DNA from: Daphnia pulex | Taxonomy: Eukaryota; Arthropoda; Branchiopoda; Diplostraca; Daphniidae | NCBI RefSeq assembly: GCF_021134715.1 | Contig: NC_060019.1 | Location: 5,642,001-5,706,000, forward strand | DNA: 64,000 bases | Reading direction: 5' to 3' | Shown here: positions 50,169-59,419 of the stretch, piece by piece | Position numbering within the stretch: position 1 is the stretch's first letter | Layout: the number at the start of each line of letters is the position of its first letter | Notes under the pieces: generated by a model | Databases searched by the model: none | What the model was told of the DNA's origin: nothing | What the model saw: the letters and a program-made list of their open reading frames with translations, nothing else | Translations under genes and position numbers: made by a program

Positions 50169-50276
50169 GGGTATCACTAAAACTCGGGATTCGGGGCTCG
50201 GGGAACTAAAACTCGGTAAATTCACTCGGGGATCGCCATTTTGTCGTCTGCTATTAAGTTGTTTCCCGAGTTTTAG
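50169..50276 (+). repeat. MULE left terminal inverted repeat
   Basis: About 108 bp rich in ACTCGGG words, including CCATTTTGTCGTCTGCTATT, which is complementary to 55197-55316. Additional subterminal copies of AACTCGGGGAA continue to about 50345. Confidence 0.85.
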
Positions 50277-50766
50277 AATTTTTAGACGGGGTGTCGGGTT
50301 TAAACAAGGGTAACTAAAACTCGGGGAATGTACTCGGGGGTCGCTGATTTTGACGGGCCCACCCACTTCGAAATAAGGAAGAAACTTTTTTGCTGTCAAT
50401 GTGTTTGAATCATTGATGGAAAATTCCATGTTTTTCATATTAAAATAGAGAAAGAATTCAAGATGATTTAATGATTGATTTCCTGTTGCGCAGTAATAGC
50501 CTACAGCGCAAACATGGAACTTGTAGGAGAGGGGTTACAGATTGTTGTTAACAGCGAAACCAGAAACAAAGTGCTCAATTCCCTAGAGGCTCAAATCTAG
50601 AATCTTGTCTTTCTCAATTCCCTAGAGGACATCATCCTCTCACCCCATCTCTCAGACTCTCACCCCATCTAGAAAAAACAGTTTGACTTCTTTCACGTAG
50701 CCTGTCATCAGAGTGTGTGTAATTCACCCATAGTTTGTTGAACTGTTCACTTGTGAAGACTCATTT

Positions 50767-53043
50767 TTGGTTCCTGATGAACATGTAATAAAAATGAAAA
50801 CTTTTGGTTCAGCAGCAAATCAAGTGACTAAATGGCTGGCTGAACTTAAACCCACGGATAAAGTGCCTTTTATGCCCCCTGGGGGATATGTCTACATTTA
50901 CACGTGGAGTGACTGTCCCACCAAGAAAGGTAAACGGAAAGTTAATACAATTTGTGATGCATAGTGATAATTGATGATAATTAAAATGAGTAGGCCTATA
51001 TTTGTCAAGTATTGCTTTTATGAATTCCCCAATTAGGAATTCTTATTGACTCGTATCTAAATAGTAAATAATATGAAGTAAGTAGTATTCAATACTGCGC
51101 GTATTGAATAGTAAATTCACTCTAGTTCACATTCGACTAGTTGACTTTCATGAAAAAATGTATATATTATGTTAAATTTTCCCTTATACTAATCGCGGCC
51201 ATTAAAATAATTAAACAAGATTATGGCGTAAAGATGGATATCGTTTTTATCAAAACGGAAACAGTAATTTCGACTTTAACGGGATTAACGGAAAGATAAT
51301 TACTTCAAGCTGCAAAGGAAGGAAGAACCTCAAGATAAAGTAACATTCAAAAGGGACGCATACCAGCTTGATAACGACCAATATGCAAATATCATCATTA
51401 TTCAATACGTGGGCGACGAAAAAGAAGCTGTTGGTTACCCCCACAGAAATGCGAAAAAAGATTCAAAAATGTCTGTCAATTTCATTGGTACGCGCCCTTC
51501 TCTTTTGAAAGCAATGAAAACAGAAGAGGGAACCCCCATTCAGGTTTATCGTAAAACATAAGCTTCTTGTCCTCGAGAACTTGAAAGCCATATGCTCGCA
51601 GAGATGTAAAACAAGTGGCAAATGCTCAATTTCAAAGAAGACTTAAATCAAATTTAAGTAGCAATGTCCTTTGGAACTTAATGTATATCATAGATGACAC
51701 AAAATTTGTGAAGCGGCTTGTTATTGATAAAGATGATTTGATGATTTTCTGTTTTCAAGATGAGCTTTTGAAAAAACTAAAGTGTGTTCTAAACAGACGA
51801 GATTTAAAACCACAACAGCAATCGTACGACACAACATTTATATTGGGGGATTATTATTTATCTTTTCTTTTCTTCAGGGAAACGGAACTGGAATCCGCTC
51901 CAGCGATCCCATGTATATTTTTTATTCACGAAAGAATATTGATGGAAACGCACGAAGAGTTTTGGTCACTTGTTGTAAGGTATATTCCCGAACTGCCAAG
52001 CAGCAATAACACCTATATCGTAACGGATCAGGATAAAGCAATCGACAGTGCAATTCAAAAATTTCTCCCGGACATTGATTTGTTCCGTTGCTATAATCAT
52101 GTCGTTGATGACATAAAAAGGAAAGTTAGCACAATTGCTGTGTTATCTGCTGATGAAAAAAAAACCGTTGTCAATCAGTGACGAGGGCTATTTGGACGGA
52201 AGACAAAAGAAGATTATTTGGAATTGTTGGCGGAATTCCAGGTTGAACGGAATCAAGAATTTTCAATTTACTTTATCAGAAACATCCATCCAAATATTGA
52301 CAGAATTGGTACTTGGGCTTGTCAAAAATACGGAGCATCAAAAATGACAACGAATCAATCGGAGTCGCTAAATTGTGTCATAAAAGATCTAAATAATTGG
52401 AAAGAATATCCGATAGACGCCATGGTGTTAAGCCTTTTCCCCTATCACAATATTATACAACGTCGAGATCCTTCGAGGCCGTTACAATTATGGCCAACAC
52501 CGAATCATTCCTCATCTGGCTGGCCTTTGCAACCAAACTAGAGACAAGCCCGTCCTTCCCGAAATAATTGATCCCACTACCATCATAATAAAAATCAAAG
52601 ATGCTGAAAAAAATGTTGATGTCCACTTTAAAAAGTGTGAAGCCAACGCAAACGATAAGCAGAACATCGCTATGAACGAGAAACATGATCTTTTGTCAGT
52701 TTATGAAAGAGCCCTAGCAGTTATTCAAGACAAAGAGTGTATCCCAATGCCAACAATGACGGGAGAATTTATCGTAAAAGGAACACTCGGGTCATCTCAT
52801 GTTGTCACTCTATTGCCCAAAATATCTTGTACGTTTTCGGGATCTAGTAATTGTTATCATGTGTTGGCCTGCGAAATGGCTATTGGTCGACGACAAACAA
52901 CCTCAAAACAACCAAATGTTGCGGCCTATATAAAGAGGAAGAGGAAGTATGCGGACAAAACGTCAGGAAGAAAACGTCCGAGAAAGAACGACAAACCACC
53001 AAAGCAAGATAAAATGCAAGACTACACGAAGAAACGTTATTGA
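50767..53043 (+). pseudogene. MULE transposase relic
   Basis: Blocks in order: KMKTFGSAANQVTKWLAEL to YTWSDCPTKK; a spliced or shifted WRKDGYRFYQNGN; FKRDAYQLDNDQYANII, IQYVGDEKEAV; SYDTTFILGDYYLSFLFFRE (first catalytic Asp), PCIFFIHERILMETHEEFW, YIVTDQDKAI (second Asp), DLFRCYNHVVDD; after a frameshift near 52180, TWACQKYGASKMTTNQSESLN (candidate Glu). A C-terminal segment SCTFSGSSNCYHVLACEMAIG resembles a SWIM zinc finger lacking its second Cys, followed by a Lys/Arg-rich tail. Frameshifts and stops near 51310, 51560 and 52180 make it non-functional. Confidence 0.8.
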
Positions 53044-53544
53044 CGGTGGAGGTGAAAATTATGGCAGTCATGATACGCTCTTTAAAAATATTAAAAAAAT
53101 GGAGCGATCCTTAATGAAGTTGAGTTCTAAAACAATGGAGGTTAAGACAAAGAGAGAGAAAAAATAGCTAGTATTCCTCCTACTAACAACGACAAGTCAT
53201 TCTCCTTTTACTATCAAACATCTTACTTTGATTCAAATGCAAGCTTTACAAGTGAAAAGGGCCGTATCAGGGAGAAAAAAAGGAAGAGGCACGAGAGAAG
53301 TGGAATGAAGCAAAGATAGAGCGCTTCGTCGATCCCTCACCACAACACCTACAGGTAAGCCAAACATTCAAACCAAGTATTGCGGACACCATAAATTTTT
53401 TTTTATTTAGGTGAAATTAGGATCGAAAACCCCAGCTCCGCATCATTCCTCAATACCTGGCGAATTACAAGTATAAACTAATCAAGGTTTTGTAAAATAA
53501 TATACAGCAAAAAATAATTGTAATATTTTTTTTCAGTTAAATAG

Positions 53545-53990
53545 CGGATCAAGATCTCGGAGCCCGTTTGGAACACAACGTTCACTGAGTTCAATTAAGT
53601 CAAGTGTCAGTTCTCGCAGTCCGTGTCGACGAACCCAACTAGCGAGTCCAGCTACGTCAAGATCAAGATCTCGGAGCCCGATTGGATAACAACGTTCAGC
53701 AAGTTCAACTAAGTCAAGTGTCAGATCTCGCAGTCCATGTTGATCCCAGCAACTAGCGAGTCCAGCTTCGTCAAGATCAAGGAGCCCGCTTGGATCACAA
53801 CGTTCACTGAGTTCAACTAAGTCAAGTGTCGGTTCTCGCAGTCCGTATCGACGAACCCAACTAGCGAGTCCAGCTACGTCAAGATCAAGATCTCGGAGCC
53901 CGATTGGATCAAAACGTTCAGCGAGTTCAACTTAGTCAAGATCAAAATCCGGGAGCCCGTTCGGATCACAACTGCAAAGACAATGGACTT
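53545..53990 (+). repeat. Arg/Ser-coding tandem repeat in the MULE
   Basis: The word GGAGCCCG recurs at 53559, 53673, 53781, 53895 and 53952, a 114-bp unit (or its 57-bp half). The plus strand would encode SRSRSP, QRSLSSTKSS and RTQLASPA blocks. Each unit contains TCAAGATCAAGATCTCGGAG and TTCTCGCAGTCC. In-frame stops (for example GGATAACAACG in the second unit) show decay. Confidence 0.75.
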
Positions 53991-54179
53991 CTATCACATC
54001 GCCAAAACGATTCAATCCATTAGAATCTCCCTTGATGGAAGACGGGAGATGTGTAGATGTGTCAACGGAGAGTGTAGAGATCGCCTCTCTAAGTACTGAA
54101 AAAACACATCGACCACTCGTCATGGCCAATTACTTCTGCAATGTTGTCTTTAATGACGAGGAAATAAAAAAACATTAAA

Positions 54180-54893
54180 AGAGAAGTGTGGCTGTTTGAC
54201 CGAGATATGAGTGCCGCAAGGACCATCCTACGCAGGCAATTCTCTGGTGTCGGTGGATTCTGCGAAACTTTTATGGGGGAATTCCCTGGACAATTTCCAA
54301 ATGCAAAACAAAGAAGTGGCTACAAATTATGCATGATGGCATAAATCATTGGATACTGGCTGGTTATGGCTTTGAATCGATGCCAGAAGATACGGTTTGT
54401 GTATAAGACAGCAACAAAAATGGAAAACAGACTAACTTAGTGGTCTCTTGTTGCGCTAGCATTCTTCAAAGCACAAAAGAAAATTTCAAGATAAGCACAA
54501 TGGCTGTCCAACAACAAGAATATAATGACTGTGGAGGTTCTGTCATTGCCTTTGCAGCGGCACTTTTACACGGAAAAGATCGTCACCGAATTTCTTTCGA
54601 GCCAAAAAAACTTGTTTCTCATCTAAATATGCCGTACTAACCAAATAATGACTCCTTTTCCTTTGAAAACCGAAACCCGCATTCCAACGCTGCGTTACGA
54701 AGAAACCTGGGATATTCCTCTTTTTTTTAGCTGTAGAAGACCTGCGATATTGAAAGGAGACCAAGATGAATGGATGGCCCAATGTAAAACTTGCAAACAG
54801 TGGTTTCACCCAGTTTGTGAAAATATTCCTGATGATGCCAAAACTAAGAAATTTCGCTGGCGTTGTACCAAATGCATTTTTTCTCATGTTTAA
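54180..54893 (+). pseudogene. MULE Ulp1-like protease and PHD finger relic
   Basis: Ulp1-type landmarks occur in order but broken: HDGINHWILAGYG (His), CV-stop-DSNKN (Asp, with TAA in place of the preceding Tyr), MAVQQQEYNDCGGSVIAFAAALL (Gln and Cys). An adjoining open frame 54648-54893 gives a PHD-like finger, SCRRPAI, QCKTCKQWFHPVCENI and RWRCTKC, missing its first Cys. Ulp1-PHD pairs are seen in several animal MULE proteins. Confidence 0.7.
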
Positions 54894-55196
54894 TTTTTAA
54901 TTCATGTGCTTAACGTCAGTTTGTATTTAATTATCAATGTTTCATTATAATAAACTCAGCTATTCAAGACGAAACAAATCTTTTCTTAAGTGTCAGTTCA
55001 CTTTTTCAGAGTAAAAAAAAGTAACAAATATCCCCAAATTTACTTACCTTTTAGTTTTTTACAGTACCCGAGTTTTACTCGGAGTTTTGAAAAATAACTA
55101 TAATTCGAATATTGTCAAAGTTCACAGTCAAACAGGGTTTGTAATAAGAATCCCCGAGTTTACAATCCCCGAGTTTTAGTCGGAGTTTTGAACGGA

Positions 55197-55316
55197 CTAA
55201 AACTCGGGAAACAACTTCATAGCAGACGACAAAATGGTGACCCGACCCCAGAGTGAATTTCCCAAGTTTTAGTTCCCCTACCCCCGAGCCCCAAATCCCG
55301 AGTTTTAGTGATACCC
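55197..55316 (-). repeat. MULE right terminal inverted repeat
   Basis: Complement of the left terminus with small indels. Subterminal CCGAGTTTTA words extend inward to about 55065. Confidence 0.85.
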
Positions 55317-55326
55317 TTTTTCAAAT

Positions 55327-55859
55327 ACTTGTTTTTTTTCTCCCCTCATTTGTCACATCGTATAGTATATGTGCCTTATTCGTTTACAATCCGCCTTGCC
55401 CCAGTTTCCCCTCCATTCTTATGACGCTCTCGCTTCATATATCTCAGTTTTGTTTTCAATTATCCACCACTATCCCAATTCATATATATTTTTTCTTTTG
55501 GTAGTTGATAACTACTATGATTGTTTTCTTTTCTCGTTTTTTTTCCCGATTGCTTATTTCTATCACTGAACCCCTTTTACTTTACACCAAGAATACCCGT
55601 CTTCCACCCCAGTTTCCCAATGCGTTCATTTTTTCTTCCTTTCAATATAACCATTTCGGTTTGTTTCTCTCCTCGTTCTCTCTCTCTTTCTCAAATTTTT
55701 CTGCTGTCGCATACTTGGATGTTTCTTTTCTCTCTCCAGCAATCCCCAGTTTCCCAAAATATGTGCGTACCTAAACGCAACGGTACTATACTACTGTCTC
55801 CCGTTTTAAATTTGTGCCAAAATGCCGACTCTTAGAGTCGTCTCTAAAGGAGACGACTC
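55327..55859. other. T-rich spacer ending in a perfect hairpin
   Basis: Pyrimidine-rich DNA with no gene. AGAGTCGTCTC at 55834-55844 and its complement at 55850-55860 form a perfect 11-bp hairpin directly against the LTR start. Confidence 0.4.
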
Positions 55860-56252
55860 TGTAATGCGACGGAGGCAGCCCCACCCACTTAAAGATGGCC
55901 GCCACCAAGCACGTCACGCCCTGACGTCACGACCTGACGTCACGACCGGCACTACCCGACGTCACCCCCGACGTCACGCGGACGCAGCAGCCCGGTCAGC
56001 ACTTCCAAACCCAAGATGACTTGCCACACTAACCCGTTCCAACTGGCCGCGCCATCCCGATATGACTTAGCGCGCCAGCCACGGATCAGCTCATCTTCCC
56101 CGCTCATTAACCCCCATATATAAACCGCACTTATCCATGTCTCTCGCTCTCTCGCTGTACTCCCTTCCTATTGACCGGACGTCAATACATCTGTCTGTCA
56201 TACTCGACTTGTCTGAGGGTACTCTCTGTAATCATTCAATCGGGGTATTACA
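55860..56252 (+). repeat. LTR with TATA box and CRE-like cluster
   Basis: The 393-bp block starts TGTAAT and ends ATTACA, matching inverted termini as in LTRs. It is GC-richer than its flanks, with clustered ACGTCA sites at 55905-55976, TATATAAA at 56117-56124, and an initiator-like, CT-rich stretch after it. The five bases on each side differ (GACTC, CTTGC), so it is not an intact solo LTR; the rest of the element may be deleted or diverged. Confidence 0.55.
55922..55976 (+). promoter_or_regulatory. Cluster of CRE/ATF-like sites
   Basis: TGACGTCA occurs exactly at 55922-55929 and 55935-55942, and GACGTCA at 55958-55964 and 55970-55976, with a further CACGTCA near 55908. This palindrome is the consensus for CREB/ATF factors. 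They lie 140-200 bp upstream of the LTR TATA box, as enhancer elements in LTR U3 regions do. Confidence 0.6.
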
Positions 56253-56335
56253 CTTGCAATAGTTATTGTAATATTTATGCGAGTGCAAATATTTATTTTT
56301 TTGCAAAACATAACAGAGAAATATAAGTTAATCTG

Positions 56336-56690
56336 GATCTTCAAAGTAATCTACGACTGCAGCATAATTTGCTGCAATATCATTTCTTTTCTTTACGGCT
56401 CTTTCATATAGGAAGCCGTCGTCGCCAGGGTTATCCTGTTATTCATCCTGCCAATCGTTGTTGTGAACTACATCGTTAGGAAGGATACAAGGTATGTCAA
56501 GTGTTTAATTATGGAAGCAGCACGCAGCAACAATCATGCAGGCGAAAAAGTCAAAATTTCTCACATCGACAGTTCGTAGCCTCCTTAATTTTCCCTTTAG
56601 TCGGGCAAAATTTCTTTCGATTTGTTAACGATTGTTTGCAAGGGCATTGTTATAGCGTATCTGAAACTACACGATATTTGAGAATGATAT
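56336..56690 (-). pseudogene. PIF/Harbinger transposase C-terminus relic
   Basis: The minus strand reads RYNNALANNR, IERNFARLKGKLRRLRTVDV, RNFDFFACMIVAACCFHN and, after stops, LYERAVKKRNDIAANYAA. The I-E-R-x-F-x-R-L-K-x-x-x-R-R-L block and the A-A-C-x-x-H-N end are the hallmark of Harbinger DDE nucleases, including the third acidic residue (E of IERNF). Only the C-terminal part remains. Confidence 0.7.
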
Positions 56691-57173
56691 GACAGAAAAC
56701 ATGGTATTATTTTATATATACTACATCATGTAATTCACGATCGAAACTGATCGAAAAAAGATCGAAATAATCGATCAGTTTTTCGATCATTTCCCATTTA
56801 ATTCCCCGGGGATCGAGATCTGAACAACACTGCAAATTTTTATGCTATCCCGCCACATATGGTTAAATGTGTGTGTTAAAGAATAAAAGAACTTTCTCTT
56901 CCCCAAAAGATAAAATTAAGCAGAGAAACTTTACCCCACCAATAATGTGTTGGCATTTGACTGCAAATACCTACTTTCAGACATTGCTCACGATTCTTGT
57001 TACTTATCCATTACGTCAGGCAGATCATCACCCATTATATAATCCTTGTTCACAGTCACTGCAAATTAATGCCAAAGGCTATATAATTCATCTAGTAAAC
57101 TGAACTTCATAAAAAAGTACATTTTCACATTCTAGTGGACTGATGGATAAATGGACTTCTCAGTTTTAACCTC
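56691..57173. other. Spacer before the copia-type element
   Basis: GATCGA-rich patch at 56740-56815, otherwise AT-rich without recognised coding. Confidence 0.4.
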
Positions 57174-57178
57174 CTTTT

Positions 57179-57372
57179 TGTTGAAATAGAAATTAACACG
57201 TGAGCCTGTTTTCTGCAAAGAACGCTTTTTATTGCTACTAGCTTAGTCACAATCGTCGACAGCATCTCTCCCATTCCTTTTGTCTGGGTAGGTCCTTCCC
57301 CCCCCCCTCCCTTCGTTACTGGCTATCCTGCGTTGCCGCACTGTCCAGTTTGTTCATCTTTTACACTCAACA
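57179..57372 (-). repeat. 3' LTR of the copia-type element
   Basis: 194 bp, TGTTGAAATAG at its left and CACTCAACA at its right on the plus strand. It differs from the other LTR chiefly by lacking a few bases after GTCGACAGCA. Confidence 0.92.
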
Positions 57373-57582
57373 CCTCCCCTCAAACTGGACCCCCAAAAAT
57401 AAACATGATCACAGAATACACAACATATTTGAATCAGACATCAATACTAGGTTCTGTGTCACAAGACAAACAATAAAAATAAGAAAAAAAAAAACTAATA
57501 GCCTCCTTTAACTCTTCAGTTATACCTCCCCTATATCCCGAACGCCAATATTGTCACGGGGATACTTGAAGTGAGTGGCAGC

Positions 57583-59090
57583 CTAGTGGTTGAAGCGGTC
57601 GATTCCCACAAGAGCAGTACTAGGTTCAAGTCTGTGCAGGTCATCATCTCTTTTATTATGTCGATCGTAACGCTTCCTTTTTCTGTCCGCTTCTTCTTCT
57701 TCTCTCTCACGCCGGCGTTTGTATTGACGGCATTTAGCTCTAACATGCGTAGTGGAGTTGCACTCCCAGCATGTTCTCGGTATACCAGCGTGTTGACTGG
57801 AAGGGTGGCTTCTTCCTTTCTTCTGACCATACTGGGCAGGAAGTGCTTGCTCTTTGTGCTCTTCATGCTGTGATTCATCTCTGTTCGGCTTACTGAGAAA
57901 GGCAGTATCAGATGTCGATTTTGCTTCTTCATCGTTGCGCAGGCTCTTGTCCAATGCTATAAGGCGAGTAGTCAGTTTCTTGAGAGTTTTCTCTGCAACA
58001 GGCGTGCTGTCCCATGCAAAGGCAAAAACACGGAACTCTGGAGGAAGCGACATGAGTATCTTTGCCATTATTTGATTATCATCAATAGCTATGTTGAGGC
58101 TCTTCAGACGGAATGCTATCTGTTCCAACTCAGTCAGGAAGCTTGATACACTTTGGCTTGGCCGAAAGGTGCATCCATAGAACTTTGTCCACAATAGGGT
58201 TGCATTGTCTGCGGCAGCTTCTTCATATTCAGTCTCCAATTTCATCCACATCTCTTGGGCTGTGCTACAAGACATCAGGATCCTTGATTGTTCTTCTTTG
58301 ATGGCGCCAAAAATGTTCTGCATTGCCCTGGTATTTCTCTTGTTCCAGTTGGTTATATCAGCTGCATTTTCAATCACCTGGTCAGCATTGCGTCTCTGAT
58401 TGTGGTAATAAAACGAGAAGATGGTTAGGTTTGTGATATCCATGGCAGCCGCACATTATCTCAATGTGGAATCTCCCTCACATCATCTCGATGTGGAATA
58501 ACTCTCACATTATCTCAATGTGGAACCTCTCTCACATCATCTCGATGTGGAATACCTCTCACATTATCACAATGTGGAATCTCCCTCACATCATCTCGAT
58601 GTGGAATACCTCTCACATTATCTCAATGTGGAACCTCTCACATCATCTCGATGTGGAAAAGCACTCAGATGCTTGCCACTCTAGCACACACTTGTCCACA
58701 ATCATATGATGGAATTTAGCCAGAGTGACCAAACAGATTGAGAAAGAAACACAAAAAAGAGAAATGTCCAGCAAACACAAACACACCAAAAACAAAATCA
58801 AGTGGCAGAGATTAAGCACTCACGCCGGGATCTAAGGTTGTCAATTTAATAGTTGGTACCACGCCACAGATAGGCATCTCATATCGCGTTGTTGTCAGGC
58901 ACGGATCACACACATAAAGAAAATAATAAATCATCAATAAACTCACTTCAGCAGGTTGCCGTTGAGTCCCGTTCACGACCTCCCAAAGCTCAACACTTTG
59001 TAATGCCAGCTTCATTCCAAATTTCCAAGACGCGTAGTTTTTCCCATCCAGACACCATACAACATGGCGGCCGCCATCTTTCTCCATCAC
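57583..59090 (-). CDS. Copia-type gag polyprotein (DUF4219 plus UBN2, zinc knuckle), apparently spliced
   Basis: Exon 1 (59090-58947) encodes 48 residues beginning MMEKDGGRHVVWCLDG with YASWKFGMKLAL, the DUF4219-type N-terminus. A consensus donor (GAA|GTGAGT) follows. The next block restarts at 58395 after CACAATCAG with RRNADQVIENAADITNWNKR and continues without a stop to 57583. Joined, the two give 318 aa in one frame. The UBN2 region (residues about 50-190) has QEMWMKLETEYE and LTELEQIAFRLKSLN. The CCHC knuckle is CWECNSTTHVRAKC, then an Arg/Glu-rich tail. The 551-bp segment between the blocks carries the hairpin array; an intron inside a retrotransposon gag is unusual. The protein would form the particle shell. 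Confidence 0.8.
58452..58658. repeat. Tandem array of eight 27-bp hairpin units
   Basis: Each unit contains a 6-bp inverted repeat around a 5-base loop: CACATT-atctc-AATGTG or CACATC-atctc-GATGTG. The two versions alternate strictly along eight units (fifth loop atcac), making a 54-bp higher-order repeat. Both stem partners change together. The array lies in the intron-like segment of the copia-type gag. Confidence 0.9.
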
Positions 59091-59189
59091 TCCAGAAAAG
59101 AATTTCTAATTTCTTGGGAACAGTTAGCCGGGGACACACACACAAAAAAATAATTGATCAAACAGAGTAGCTGTTAGCTGTGCGTACAG

Positions 59190-59203
59190 CTGGGCCCATA
59201 ACC
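59190..59203 (-). other. Primer-binding site, copia type
   Basis: GGTTATGGGCCCAG on the minus strand, immediately inside the 5' LTR. Same sequence as at 31753-31766. Confidence 0.85.
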
Positions 59204-59403
59204 TGTTGAAATAGAAATTAACACGTGAGCCTGTTTTCTGCAAAGAACGCTTTTTATTGCTACTAGCTTAGTCACAATCGTCGACAGCAATGAGTCTCTC
59301 TCCCATTCCTTTTGTCTGGGTAGGTCCTTCCCCCCCCCTCCCTTCGTTACTGGCTATCCTGCGTTGCCGCACTGTCCAGTTTGTTCATCTTTTACACTCA
59401 ACA
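59204..59403 (-). repeat. 5' LTR of the copia-type element
   Basis: 200 bp; promoter-bearing LTR in the minus orientation. Starts and ends as the other copy. Confidence 0.92.
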
Positions 59404-59419
59404 CTTTTTTGCCTTCGCC

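Larger units (their letters stand above)
50169..55316 (+). mobile_element. Complete Mutator-like (MULE) transposon with Ulp1-PHD cargo
   Basis: The 5.15-kb element has inverted termini GGGTATCACTAAAACTCGGG and complement, and the identical 10-mer TTTTTCAAAT flanks it at 50159-50168 and 55317-55326. Long inverted ends and a 9-10-bp duplication define MULEs. Inside, in order, are an N-terminal block with CPTKK, a DDE transposase core, a SWIM-like segment, an Arg/Ser repeat, and Ulp1-like and PHD segments. All are decayed by stops and frameshifts, so the copy is dead, though the ends and target duplication are well preserved. Confidence 0.9.
57179..59403 (-). mobile_element. Copia-type gag-only LTR retrotransposon, complete
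   Basis: Two nearly identical LTRs (57179-57372 and 59204-59403) begin TGTTGA and end TCAACA, and the pentamer CTTTT flanks the element at 57174-57178 and 59404-59408. On the minus strand the primer site is GGTTATGGGCCCAG (59190-59203), complementary to initiator tRNA-Met as in Drosophila copia, and a purine tract GAGGGGAGG lies against the 3' LTR (57373-57381). Only gag is present; protease, integrase and RT are absent, so it must depend on a full copia relative. Few LTR differences (mainly one small indel) point to recent insertion. Confidence 0.92.

Noticed and set aside
58452..58658. Tandem 27-bp repeats as a CRISPR array
   Set aside because: Units are contiguous with no unique spacers, and the setting is a eukaryotic retrotransposon.
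58464..58709. Plus-strand repeat protein HIISMWN
   Set aside because: It is the 27-bp hairpin array read in an open frame, opposite to the gag, with no other support.
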